This document shows positions 25,875 through 34,016 of a DNA stretch of 64,000 nucleotides, one piece after another. Below the pieces are notes generated by a model. That model saw only the letters and a list, made by a program, of their open reading frames with translations. It did not search any database and was not told where the DNA came from. The DNA lies in the NCBI RefSeq assembly GCF_025938095.1, contig NZ_JAPCZF010000002.1, positions 806,001 through 870,000 of the forward strand. Direction: 5' to 3'. This stretch comes from Novosphingobium sp. JCM 18896 (GTDB lineage: Bacteria; Pseudomonadota; Alphaproteobacteria; Sphingomonadales; Sphingomonadaceae). The number at the start of each line of letters is the position of its first letter. The first letter of the stretch is position 1. The position numbers and the translations under genes were made by a program.

Positions 25875-27467
25875 ATGACCGATGTGACCGTCCGCCGCGC
25901 GCTGCTTTCCGTTTCCGACAAGACGGGGCTCGCCGACCTCGGCAAGGCGCTCAGCCAGCGCGGGATCGAGCTGGTGTCGACCGGCGGCACGGCCAAGGCG
26001 CTGCGTGACGCCGGGCTGACCGTCAAGGACGTATCCGAGCTGACCGGCTTCCCCGAAATGATGGACGGCCGCGTCAAGACACTGCACCCCAAGGTCCACG
26101 GCGGGCTCCTGGCCGTGCGCGACGATGCCGAGCACGCCAAGGCGATGGCCGAGCACGAGATCGGCGCGATCGACCTCGTCGTGGTCAACCTCTACCCGTT
26201 CCGCGAAACCGTGGCCAAGGGCGGCACGCGCGACGAGGTGATCGAGAACATCGACATCGGCGGCCCCTCGATGGTGCGTTCGGCGGCGAAGAACCACGCC
26301 TATGTCACGATCCTGACCGACCCCGCCGACTATGCGACCCTGCTGGGCGAGCTCGAAGCGACGAACGGCGCGACGCGCATCGACTTCCGCAAGGCGATGG
26401 CGGCCAAGGCCTTCGCCGCGACCGCGAGCTACGACGCGGCGATCGCCGGCTGGTTCGCGCAGGTCGACCAGCAGCAGCACTTCCCGCCGACCCGCGCGGT
26501 CGCGAGCAAGCTCGCCACGACCTTGCGCTATGGCGAGAACCCGCATCAGACCGCGGCGCTCTACCTGCCGACCTTCTCGTCGCTCGGCACGGGTATCCCC
26601 CAGGCCGAGCAGATCCAGGGCAAGGAGCTGTCGTACAACAATTACAACGACGCCAACGCCGCGCTCGAGCTCGCGGGCGAATTCGCCGGCCAGCAGCCGA
26701 CCGTCGTCATCGTCAAGCACGCCAACCCTTGCGGCGTCGCCACGGCGCCGACCCTGCTCGAAGCCTGGGAAGCTGCGCTGGCCTGCGATTCGGTCTCGGC
26801 CTTCGGCGGCATCGTCGCGACCAACGTCCCGCTCGATGGGCCCACGGCCGAAGCGATCTGCAAGATCTTCACCGAGGTCGTCGTCGCGCCAGGCGCCGAC
26901 GCGGCGGCGCGTGAGGCCTTCACCAAGAAGAAGAACCTGCGCCTGCTGATCAGCCAGGGCCTGCCCGATCCGTCGCGCAAGGGCTTCAACCAGATCGTCA
27001 TCGCCGGCGGCCTGCTGGTCCAGGACCGCGACATCGGCTCGATCACGCAGGACGATCTCAAGATCGTCACCAAGCGCCAGCCGACCGACCAGGAAGTGCG
27101 CGACTGCCTGTTCGCCTGGACCGTGGCCAAGCACGTCAAGTCGAACGCGATCGTCTATGCCAAGGACGGCGTCACCGCGGGCATCGGCGCGGGCCAGATG
27201 AACCGTCGCGACAGCTCGCGCATCGCCGCGATGAAGGCCAAGGAAGCCGCCGAGACCTATGGCTGGGCGCAGCCGCGCACGGTCGGTTCGGCGGTTGCCT
27301 CGGACGCCTTCTTCCCCTTCGCCGACGGGCTGTTGGCGGCGGCCGAGGCGGGTGCCACGGCGATCATCCAGCCGGGCGGTTCGATCCGCGACGACGAAGT
27401 CATTGCTGCGGCGGACGAAGCAAATCTTGCGATGGTCTTCACTGGAATGCGCCATTTCCGTCACTAA
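25875..27467 (+). CDS. purH: bifunctional AICAR transformylase / IMP cyclohydrolase
   Basis: A 530-residue enzyme for the last two steps of IMP synthesis. The N-terminal MGS-like cyclohydrolase domain contains [17 protein letters not shown] and the [10 protein letters not shown] motif. The C-terminal transformylase contains the KHANPCG motif and ends [11 protein letters not shown], the typical family terminus. Length matches the family (about 525-530). It is the third gene after rpe, 82 bases after the heparinase-like gene, and is followed by a terminator. Confidence 0.96.
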   Translation: MTDVTVRRALLSVSDKTGLADLGKALSQRGIELVSTGGTAKALRDAGLTVKDVSELTGFPEMMDGRVKTLHPKVHGGLLAVRDDAEHAKAMAEHEIGAIDLVVVNLYPFRETVAKGGTRDEVIENIDIGGPSMVRSAAKNHAYVTILTDPADYATLLGELEATNGATRIDFRKAMAAKAFAATASYDAAIAGWFAQVDQQQHFPPTRAVASKLATTLRYGENPHQTAALYLPTFSSLGTGIPQAEQIQGKELSYNNYNDANAALELAGEFAGQQPTVVIVKHANPCGVATAPTLLEAWEAALACDSVSAFGGIVATNVPLDGPTAEAICKIFTEVVVAPGADAAAREAFTKKKNLRLLISQGLPDPSRKGFNQIVIAGGLLVQDRDIGSITQDDLKIVTKRQPTDQEVRDCLFAWTVAKHVKSNAIVYAKDGVTAGIGAGQMNRRDSSRIAAMKAKEAAETYGWAQPRTVGSAVASDAFFPFADGLLAAAEAGATAIIQPGGSIRDDEVIAAADEANLAMVFTGMRHFRH

Positions 27468-27480
27468 ATAGACGGTCCGA

Positions 27481-27518
27481 TCCCGCGGCCTGCGCAATTC
27501 GTCGCAAGGGCCGCGGGA
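27481..27518 (+). terminator. hairpin terminator of purH
   Basis: TCCCGCGGCC (27481-27490) pairs with GGCCGCGGGA (27509-27518), and an inner TGCG/CGCA stem extends it to 14 bp with a short bulge. A weakly T-rich tail (GGCTTTGTT) follows. It starts 13 bases after the stop codon. Confidence 0.65.
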
Positions 27519-27594
27519 ATGTGGCTTTGTTCACTTCGTTGCAAGAGCAGCGGTGGCATGGAGCCTTCCACACGACGAATCACGAGCTGCTGCC

Positions 27595-27744
27595 ATGTCC
27601 ATCTTCAACGCCGAGTTCTATCGCTACCTCGCCCTGGGCTTCGGCGCCGGCGCGATGCTGGTGCTCGCGACGATCGGCATCGGCGGCACCCAGGAACAGC
27701 CGGGCGGCATGGTCACGTCCGCCGTCGCGGCATCGGCCCAGTAA
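27595..27744 (+). CDS. small single-span membrane protein
   Basis: A 49-residue frame: an aromatic N-terminus (NAEFYRYLA), one hydrophobic Gly/Ala-rich segment (about 12-27), then a short polar tail. It ends 11 bases before the msrA GTG start on the same strand. No strong ribosome-binding site is visible, and I do not recognise the family. The coding pattern and coupling to msrA make it a plausible real gene rather than chance. Confidence 0.5.
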   Translation: MSIFNAEFYRYLALGFGAGAMLVLATIGIGGTQEQPGGMVTSAVAASAQ

Positions 27745-27755
27745 AGGCCGCGCCG

Positions 27756-28448
27756 GTGAAGCCCTCCGCTTCGCTAGGCCGGGTTCTCCTCATCCCCATC
27801 CTCGCGGTCGCCGCGGCCTGCCAGCAGGCGAGCCCGGCCTCGGCCGAAACCACGGTCGTCGCCCCGCTCGCCGAGCGCCAGGCCAACGAGCCGGGCGGCG
27901 CCAAGACCGCGATCTTCGCGGGCGGTTGCTTCTGGGGCGTCGAAGGCGTGTTCAGCCACGTCCGCGGCGTTACCAGCGTGGTCTCGGGCTATCACGGCGG
28001 CGAGGCGAACACCGCGCGCTATGAGCGGATCCACGGCGGCGACAGCGGCCACGCCGAATCGGTGCGCGTGACCTACGATCCCGCGCGCGTGCGCTACGAC
28101 CAGCTGCTGCGCGTGTTCTTCTCGGTCGTCACCGATCCCACCCAGCTCGATCGCCAGGGCCCCGACGTCGGCCGCGAGTACCGCAACGCGCTGGTGCCGC
28201 TGAGCGCCGAGCAACGCGCGGTGGCCGAAGCCTATATCGCCCAGCTGCGCGCCGCGAAGGTCTGGCGCGCGCCGATCGTCACGCGGATCGAGGCCTATCG
28301 CCGGTTCTACCCGGCCGAGGCCTATCACCAGGACTTCATGGCTGCGAACCCCGACCACCCCTATATCCGGCGCTGGGACGCGCCCAAGGTGGCGGCGCTG
28401 CGCCAGCTGTTTCCCGGATACTACAAGGCCGGCTTCACCAGCCGCTGA
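27756..28448 (+). CDS. msrA: exported peptide-methionine (S)-S-oxide reductase
   Basis: A 230-residue protein with the catalytic GGCFWG motif, GYHGGE and the ending HPYIRRWD typical of MsrA. The N-terminus (about 1-30) is a signal sequence ending in VAAACQQ, so it may be a lipoprotein or a cleaved periplasmic protein. I chose the GTG at 27756 because AAAGG lies 8 bases upstream. It repairs oxidised methionine in exported proteins. An exported MsrB lies at 42465. Confidence 0.88.
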   Translation: MKPSASLGRVLLIPILAVAAACQQASPASAETTVVAPLAERQANEPGGAKTAIFAGGCFWGVEGVFSHVRGVTSVVSGYHGGEANTARYERIHGGDSGHAESVRVTYDPARVRYDQLLRVFFSVVTDPTQLDRQGPDVGREYRNALVPLSAEQRAVAEAYIAQLRAAKVWRAPIVTRIEAYRRFYPAEAYHQDFMAANPDHPYIRRWDAPKVAALRQLFPGYYKAGFTSR

Positions 28449-28468
28449 TTGCTGCCTATATCGGGTCC

Positions 28469-28930
28469 ATGTCCGGGCAACATCACCACCACGAGCACAG
28501 CGGCGAGAACCTGATCGACGCGGCGCGCCACGCGCTCGTCGAATCGGGCGAGCAATGGACCGACATGCGCGCCGACGTGTTCACCGCGCTGGCCGAGCGC
28601 GATCGGCCGGCTTCGGCCTACGACATCGCCGAGGCCGTCTCCAAGCTGCGCGACAAGCGCGTCGCGGCCAACAGCGTCTATCGTATCCTCGATCTGTTCG
28701 TGCGCAGCAATCTCGCGCGGCGGGTCGAGAGCGCTAACGCCTATGTCGCCAACACCCATCCGGGCTGCCGCCACGACTGCATCTTCCTGATCTGCGATTC
28801 GTGCGGCCAGGTCGTCCACATCGACGATGACAAGCTGACCGGCGCGCTGATCGGCGCGGCCAAGGCGGCGGGCTTCGCCGACGTGCGCCCCGTGGTCGAG
28901 CTGCGCGGCATGTGCGAGGCCTGCTCCTAG
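28469..28930 (+). CDS. Fur-family transcriptional regulator, probably Zur
   Basis: A 153-residue winged-helix repressor. The N-terminus carries a His-rich stretch (GQHHHHEH), and the metal-binding half has HPGCRHDCIFLICDSCG and a terminal CEAC. The paired CxxC sites and His-rich start fit the zinc-sensing Zur branch better than Fur, but the sensed metal is inferred. It ends 2 bases before the ATP-grasp gene, suggesting co-transcription. I could not find an AT-rich Zur box nearby. Confidence 0.8.
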   Translation: MSGQHHHHEHSGENLIDAARHALVESGEQWTDMRADVFTALAERDRPASAYDIAEAVSKLRDKRVAANSVYRILDLFVRSNLARRVESANAYVANTHPGCRHDCIFLICDSCGQVVHIDDDKLTGALIGAAKAAGFADVRPVVELRGMCEACS

Positions 28931-28932
28931 GC

Positions 28933-30111
28933 ATGATCGCCGTCCTGGGAGCGGACAGCCCGATCGGGCTCACGGTGATCCGCGAGCTCGGCGAACGCGG
29001 CCTGTCGGTGCTCGCGCAGGGCAAGACCGGGCACGCGCTGGGCCGTTATTCCCGGCATGTAAAGCACTTCCTGGCGACCTCGGCGCCGATCGCCGCGTGG
29101 TTGCCGCAGCTCGTCGCCGAGCACGGCGTCACCGCGGTGCTCGCCTATTCCGAGCATCACCTGCTCCAGCTCGCAGCGCTCAAGGACGATCTCGGCGCTT
29201 GCCCGGTGCTCGCGCCCGATGCCGACAAGCTCGCCCTGGTGCTCGACAAGCAGCAGACCTTCGATGCCGCGGCGCGTGTCGGCATCAGCGTGCCGGCGAG
29301 CTGGTCGCCCAGCCTGGGCGAGGATTTCGCCGCCAGGGCCGCGGCGCTGGCCTATCCGGTGGCGATCAAGTGGCCCGATCCAAACGGGGTCGTCGCGGCG
29401 CTCGCCGCGCAGGGGATCGATCTCGAGAAGGTCGAATATGCGAAGTCGGCCGCGGAGCTGCTCGCGATCCTCGCGCGCTATGACAAGGTCGGGCTCTGGC
29501 CGCTCGTCCAGACGTGGTGTCCGGGCCAGGGGCTCGGCCAGATGCTGCACATGCACGCGGGCCGCGCGACCCTGCGCTTCCAGCACCGCCGCCTGCGCGA
29601 ATGGCCGCCCTCGGGCGGGGTCTCGAGCTTCTGCGAATCGGTGCCGCTCGACCGCCACGCCGCGCAGATGGCGCTGTCCGAAGCGCTGCTGCGCGAGATC
29701 GGCTGGCAGGGGCCGGCGATGGTTGAATATCGTCACGATCCCGCGACCGGGACCTACTGGCTGATGGAGATCAACGGCCGCTTCTGGGGCTCGATCCCGC
29801 TCGCCTATCACGCCGGCGCGCATTTTGCCTGGGAGACCTATCGCTGCCGGATGCTCGGCGAGCGCGACGTTACCGCGCCAAGGCTGAAGTCACGCCGCGC
29901 GCGCTATGTCATCCCCGACAGCAAGCACATCGTCGCGATCCTGCGCGATTCCAGCCTGCCGCTGGGCCGGCGTCTGCGCGCGGCGGTGGCCTTCGTCACC
30001 GATTTCGCCGATCCGCGCGTGCGCTACTACGTCTGGTCGTGGCGCGATCCCAAGCCGTTCTTCGGCGACATGATGGGGATCGTCAGGCGCGCCTTGCGGC
30101 GGGGAAGCTGA
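28933..30111 (+). CDS. ATP-grasp carboxylate-amine-ligase-like protein
   Basis: A 392-residue ATP-grasp protein: an N-terminal pre-ATP-grasp Rossmann-like start (VLGADSPIGL), a central PVAIKWPDP strand with the ATP-binding Lys, and the metal-binding WLMEINGRFWGS. Such proteins join a carboxylate to an amine or thiol with ATP. The start at 28933 follows the regulator stop by 2 bases. Its last 29 bases overlap the convergent phosphatase gene. It faces a deacetylase-phosphatase-cupin operon; a surface-polymer role is a guess. Confidence 0.75.
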   Translation: MIAVLGADSPIGLTVIRELGERGLSVLAQGKTGHALGRYSRHVKHFLATSAPIAAWLPQLVAEHGVTAVLAYSEHHLLQLAALKDDLGACPVLAPDADKLALVLDKQQTFDAAARVGISVPASWSPSLGEDFAARAAALAYPVAIKWPDPNGVVAALAAQGIDLEKVEYAKSAAELLAILARYDKVGLWPLVQTWCPGQGLGQMLHMHAGRATLRFQHRRLREWPPSGGVSSFCESVPLDRHAAQMALSEALLREIGWQGPAMVEYRHDPATGTYWLMEINGRFWGSIPLAYHAGAHFAWETYRCRMLGERDVTAPRLKSRRARYVIPDSKHIVAILRDSSLPLGRRLRAAVAFVTDFADPRVRYYVWSWRDPKPFFGDMMGIVRRALRRGS

Positions 30112-30643
30112 CGCAGAGCCGCTCGACCGCGTGCTCGACGCGCGTCAGGCAGACGCGCGTATAGCCGTCGCCGAGCTTGTAGGGATCGTGCAGATGCGGC
30201 AGCGGCAGGCCGGCGTAGCTCCCCAGCAGGCCGCGCGGCAGCTGGGCGATCGCCGGGATCGCCGCCATCTTGCGCAAGTGGCGCACTTCCATCGCCAGCA
30301 GATAGTCGCCGGGCAGGGCTTCGAAGTCCTCGACCCGCGTCGTGCGGTGCGCTGAGAGGTCGAGCCCGCGCTCGGCCGCGATCGCGGCGATCGGCGGGTG
30401 CGCGGGGCTGCCGGTGCTGGTCGAGAGACCGAACGAGGCCGTGGCATAGCCCGCGCGCTGGGCCAGGGCTTCGGCATAGGCGCTGCGGCAGATGTTGCCG
30501 TGGCAGACGAAGACCAGCCGGCGCACTTCGTCGCGCTGCGGGCGGCGGATCGGCGCCAGGCCGCTCGCGACCTCGGCATAGGACAGGCCGAGGCGTACGG
30601 CGCCGCGCGGGGTTCCGAAGCGGTCGTCGATCCACTGTCGCAT
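30083..30643 (-). CDS. low-molecular-weight protein-tyrosine-phosphatase-like protein
   Basis: A 186-residue protein. The P-loop CHGNICRS begins at about residue 47, and the general acid Asp of the DPYKLGD segment is present. An N-terminal about 40-residue extension precedes the usual start VFVCHGN. Family members dephosphorylate tyrosine kinases of polysaccharide export. The start shares one base with the stop of the deacetylase gene (TGATG), so they are translationally coupled. The 3' end overlaps the ATP-grasp gene on the opposite strand by 29 bases. Confidence 0.82.
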   Translation of the reverse strand: MRQWIDDRFGTPRGAVRLGLSYAEVASGLAPIRRPQRDEVRRLVFVCHGNICRSAYAEALAQRAGYATASFGLSTSTGSPAHPPIAAIAAERGLDLSAHRTTRVEDFEALPGDYLLAMEVRHLRKMAAIPAIAQLPRGLLGSYAGLPLPHLHDPYKLGDGYTRVCLTRVEHAVERLCVSFPAARRA

Positions 30644-31617
30644 CAGGCGGCTCCGTAGAGCACGTTGGCCGCGGCCTGCTCGACCAGGCGCAGGCCGGTG
30701 CGCCAGGCGCTGTGCGGCAGAACGCCTTGTGCCGCCGCGGTGCGGGGCAGGGCGGGCGGCGCGTCGGCGTAGGTCGCGGTGGTGACGCCGGGCATTCGTG
30801 CGAGGCCGGCGCAGACCTGTTCGAAGCGGCGCTTGACGATCTGATTGGTGCGCAGCCGGTCGCGGCTGGCGAGCTCGAAGCTGTGCGAGACGAGGGTGAA
30901 GCTCTCGCCGCCGACGGCCTGCGTGTGGCGCAGCGCGGCGAGGATCTCACCGGCCGAGAGCGCGGTGAGCTGGCCGTGGCGCAGCCCGCCGCCGCGCGTG
31001 GCGATCGCGCCGATCGGCACCTCGATCACGCCGCAGCGCTCGACCGGCAGGCGATCGTCGGGGCCGAGGCCGATCGCGCAGTCCGATCCGGCGATGCCCG
31101 GGCAATGGCTGGTGTCGTAGGCCAGGCCGACCGCGGCGAGCGCGCGCAGGGTGTCGTCGTTGGCGCCGTAATTGCCCGCGCGGAAGGCGATCGGTGCGGG
31201 CGCTCCGGCTGCGACCAAGGTGTCGCGCGCATAGTCGAGCAGGCGGCATTGCTCGTCGAAGGTGAAGTCCTTGATGTGCGTACCCACACGCGTGCCCAGC
31301 GGATTGGCGTTGCCTGCGAAGGCCAGCCACTCGCTGTGCAGGTGGAGCTGGACGTCGTGCCCGCGCGCGACGATCGGGCCGACGACGTCGGCGATCGCTT
31401 CGACGCCCCAGACCAGCGCCGGCATCGGATCGACGAAGAACACCGCCTTGAGACCGTGCCGGTCGAACCGGTCGAGCTGGTAACCGACGCCGACCGGACC
31501 CGACGGCGTCTCGCAGCCGATGGCGCGCGCGAAGTTCTCGGCGCGGCAGTCGGTGCCCTGGCGTACGACCATGCCCGCCGAATATTCGGTATCGATCGTG
31601 ATGTAGACCCGAGTCAC
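30643..31617 (-). CDS. polysaccharide-deacetylase-like protein
   Basis: A 324-residue NodB-type protein with a GTG start at 31617. ITIDTEYS supplies the Asp pair region, DVQLHLHSEW the metal-binding His pair, and FRAGNYGAN the next conserved loop. The pattern matches the WalW-like subgroup found in polysaccharide clusters rather than chitin deacetylases. No signal peptide is visible. The GTG lies 5 bases after the upstream gene's stop and has no good ribosome-binding site, consistent with translational coupling. Confidence 0.72.
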   Translation of the reverse strand: MTRVYITIDTEYSAGMVVRQGTDCRAENFARAIGCETPSGPVGVGYQLDRFDRHGLKAVFFVDPMPALVWGVEAIADVVGPIVARGHDVQLHLHSEWLAFAGNANPLGTRVGTHIKDFTFDEQCRLLDYARDTLVAAGAPAPIAFRAGNYGANDDTLRALAAVGLAYDTSHCPGIAGSDCAIGLGPDDRLPVERCGVIEVPIGAIATRGGGLRHGQLTALSAGEILAALRHTQAVGGESFTLVSHSFELASRDRLRTNQIVKRRFEQVCAGLARMPGVTTATYADAPPALPRTAAAQGVLPHSAWRTGLRLVEQAAANVLYGAA

Positions 31618-31622
31618 CGGTG

Positions 31623-32480
31623 TCAGCGGCCCAGGCCGCCGCGCAGCTTGCGGATCGCGCGGTGGCCCAGCGACTTGGCGAGGTTGCGATGCGGGTAGGG
31701 CGCGGGGCTCGCAGGGTTCAGGCCCAGCCCGCGCAGCATGTGGTTGAACGCGCGCGCATCGGCCTCGGCAAAACTCCATTCGGAGCGCCAGGTGACCGAT
31801 AGCGAGATCGAGACTTCGGGACCGTTCTGCACCCAGTGCGGCGCCTTGACCGGCACGTAGAGCGCCTGGCCCGGCCGGATCGTCATCGCCTGGCCGGCCG
31901 CGCCGAATTCCTCCTGCCAGGGCAGGTTGCGGTGATGCTGGCCGAGGTGGAACGCCTCGTGGATGCGCGGATCGGCCAGCCGGTCGTCGTGCGCGGGGAA
32001 CACGGTCATCGTCTTCGAGCCGCGCAGCTGCAGCAGCACGTTGTGTTCGGGATCGAAATGGAACGGCGTGATCGAGCCCGGCGAGGAAATGAACACGAAA
32101 CCTTCGAGCTCGAGCATCGGCCCGGTTCGCGGCAGGATCACGCCCTCGAGCTGCGCGAGCACGCTGGCGAGCAGCTCGGCATAGCGCGGGTCCTGCTCGA
32201 TCCGCTTGAGCACGGCCCAGGACTTGCTCTCGTCGATCGTGCGGATCGTCTCGACGATGCCGAGCTGGCTCGCGGGAATGTCCTGCGGGTCGATGCCGAT
32301 CGGCATGGCGCCCAGGTTGTGCTCGACGCTGTCTGCGGGAAGCGCGCCGGCGAGTTCGGCCAGGCGGTCGAGTTCGAGCAGCGGATGCCCGACCAGGCCA
32401 TGACCGATCCGGCACGGCGTGTTCGGATAGGCTTGCTCGAGCGTGGCGAAGGCTTCTGCGGTGAACAGGTCGCTGGTCAT
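31623..32480 (-). CDS. JmjC-type cupin (putative Fe(II)/2-oxoglutarate oxygenase)
   Basis: A 285-residue cupin. The centre has a metal-binding HFDPEHN (HxD...), followed by LQLRGSKTMTVFPAHD and a later PHWVQNG supplying the distal His. The layout resembles JmjC/cupin_8 hydroxylases. It is first in the three-gene minus-strand operon with the deacetylase and phosphatase. The substrate is unknown; it may be a protein or a sugar-linked small molecule. Confidence 0.75.
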   Translation of the reverse strand: MTSDLFTAEAFATLEQAYPNTPCRIGHGLVGHPLLELDRLAELAGALPADSVEHNLGAMPIGIDPQDIPASQLGIVETIRTIDESKSWAVLKRIEQDPRYAELLASVLAQLEGVILPRTGPMLELEGFVFISSPGSITPFHFDPEHNVLLQLRGSKTMTVFPAHDDRLADPRIHEAFHLGQHHRNLPWQEEFGAAGQAMTIRPGQALYVPVKAPHWVQNGPEVSISLSVTWRSEWSFAEADARAFNHMLRGLGLNPASPAPYPHRNLAKSLGHRAIRKLRGGLGR

Positions 32481-32601
32481 GGCCCACGTAATAGCGGGCG
32501 GGGGTTAACCGCGGGTTGGTCTGCTTAACGAGGTCGAAAGCCTTGGGCGCTAGAACCCGTCGCTCGAAAACCGTGCAGAGCGCGCAGGAGACGATCGCCG
32601 C

Positions 32602-33078
32602 ATGAACATGCTTACACCCTTGGGATCAGATGCCGTCGAGCGGCGCCATCGCCGTGACCGCCGCCAGGCCGAGCGGCTCGACGCGCGCGGCGCCGCGATC
32701 TCGGTCGCAGGTGCCGATGGCGCCGGCGCCGCCCTGTGCGGCGACATTTCGGGCCATGGCGTGCGCCTGTCGCTCGACCGGCCGATGGCCGTGGGCGAAA
32801 GCGTCACGCTGCGCTTCGGCACCGATCTCGATCTCGTCGGTCACGTCGCCTGGGTAAAGGGCGCCGAATGCGGCATCGCTTTCGCACGGCCGGTCGACGG
32901 GCCGGTCGGCCTGCCCGCGGTGCGCAGCGACCGGCGGCGGGCCCAGCTCGTCGGTCTGCGGCAGAATCGCCGCTTCCGCGAAGGCCTGAACGTCACCGTG
33001 GTCCTGCCCGACAGCGAGCACAAGGCGGTCCTGCGCTGGACCGAGGACGATTTCGTCGAGCTCTCGATCCTGCCCTGA
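32602..33078 (+). CDS. PilZ-domain protein
   Basis: A 158-residue protein. An Arg-rich N-terminus (ERRHRRDRRQAER) supplies the RxxxR-type motif; GDISGHGVRL supplies the D-x-S-x-x-G motif, and HVAWVKGAECGIAF ends the beta-barrel. A second partial repeat of the fold follows (about 100-158). It probably binds cyclic-di-GMP. It is monocistronic, divergent from the cupin operon, and convergent with the thioesterase with only 2 bases between stops. Confidence 0.75.
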   Translation: MNMLTPLGSDAVERRHRRDRRQAERLDARGAAISVAGADGAGAALCGDISGHGVRLSLDRPMAVGESVTLRFGTDLDLVGHVAWVKGAECGIAFARPVDGPVGLPAVRSDRRRAQLVGLRQNRRFREGLNVTVVLPDSEHKAVLRWTEDDFVELSILP

Positions 33079-33080
33079 TC

Positions 33081-33536
33081 TCAGGCCGCGTCGCTTTCGA
33101 GGAAGGCGACGAAGCGACCGGTCAGCCGGCCGACGGTCTCGCCGCGATGGACCAGCGCCGATCGCACCTCGATTCGCGCGCGTTTCTTGCGCGTGAGCAT
33201 GCGGATGAAGCCGGGCCAGGCCTCGGGATCGGCCAGGCTCGAGACCGCGGTGAATTCGCCGGCGATCGGGCGGTCGTAGTCCATGCTGTTGGACTGGATG
33301 ACGATCTCGCCGCGCAGGCCTGCGGCGGTCAGGCGCAGGTGCACCAGCGACCAGGCGGCGAGGATGCCGAGCGCCGAGACCGAGCCGCCGAAGGCCGTGT
33401 GCTTGTGGTTGATGTTGGGGGCGAGCGGCGCGGCCAGCACCACCGAATCGGGCGTGGCCGATCGCACCGCAACCTGCATCGCCGCCGACAGCGGGATCTG
33501 GCGGTGCAGGTACTCTTCGAGATCGCCGAGTTCCAT
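33081..33536 (-). CDS. thioesterase of the YiiD C-terminal (hotdog) type
   Basis: A 151-residue hotdog-fold protein. NINHKHTAFGGSVSALG is the family's conserved active-site region, followed by the usual EIVIQSNSMDYDRPI. It is predicted to hydrolyse an acyl-CoA thioester. The ATG shares one base with the VOC stop (TGATG), so the two are co-translated. Confidence 0.8.
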   Translation of the reverse strand: MELGDLEEYLHRQIPLSAAMQVAVRSATPDSVVLAAPLAPNINHKHTAFGGSVSALGILAAWSLVHLRLTAAGLRGEIVIQSNSMDYDRPIAGEFTAVSSLADPEAWPGFIRMLTRKKRARIEVRSALVHRGETVGRLTGRFVAFLESDAA

Positions 33537-33919
33537 CAGGCGAACTGCGTCAGGCTCAGCACGTTGCCGTCGGGATCGGTGAACCAGGCGACCTGCGCGC
33601 CGCCGCCGGGCGGGCTCCAGATCGCATCCTCGTCCTGACCGAAGCCTTCGTAGACGCGGAAGGTGACGCCCTTGGCCTTGAGCTCGGCCGCCGCGGCGCG
33701 GATGTCGGTCACGCCCCAGCCGAGCACCGTATGGTTCGCGCCCTGATGCCCGGGCAGGTCGGTGAGTCGGATCGTCGCGCCCTGGCCCAGGTCGAAGGTC
33801 ACCGCGAAATCGTCTTCGGAGAGAATCGGCAGCCCCAGCGCGCCCGCGTAGAACGGCTTGGCCTTGGCCCGATCGGCGGTCAGGATGAAGGCGATCGGCC
33901 TCGCAGACAGCAACGACAT
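33536..33919 (-). CDS. VOC (glyoxalase/bleomycin-resistance) superfamily protein
   Basis: A 127-residue protein with two beta-alpha-beta-beta-beta modules, beginning PIAFILTADRAKAKPFYAG and ending WFTDPDGNVLSLTQF. The second ATG (33919) is chosen because the GAGGGGGG ribosome-binding site lies 7 bases before it, while the first ATG is too close. Exact activity is unknown; it may be a lyase, isomerase or binding protein. It is first in a two-gene unit with the thioesterase and divergent from dxs. Confidence 0.8.
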   Translation of the reverse strand: MSLLSARPIAFILTADRAKAKPFYAGALGLPILSEDDFAVTFDLGQGATIRLTDLPGHQGANHTVLGWGVTDIRAAAAELKAKGVTFRVYEGFGQDEDAIWSPPGGGAQVAWFTDPDGNVLSLTQFA

Positions 33920-34016
33920 TGGCATTCCCCCCTCGTTCTGCGCCTTTGCAGGCCTCTGGTAATAATGCGTAAGGCCTCAATCGACACCAGATAATCGAGG
34001 GTGTAAGGGCCATGCA

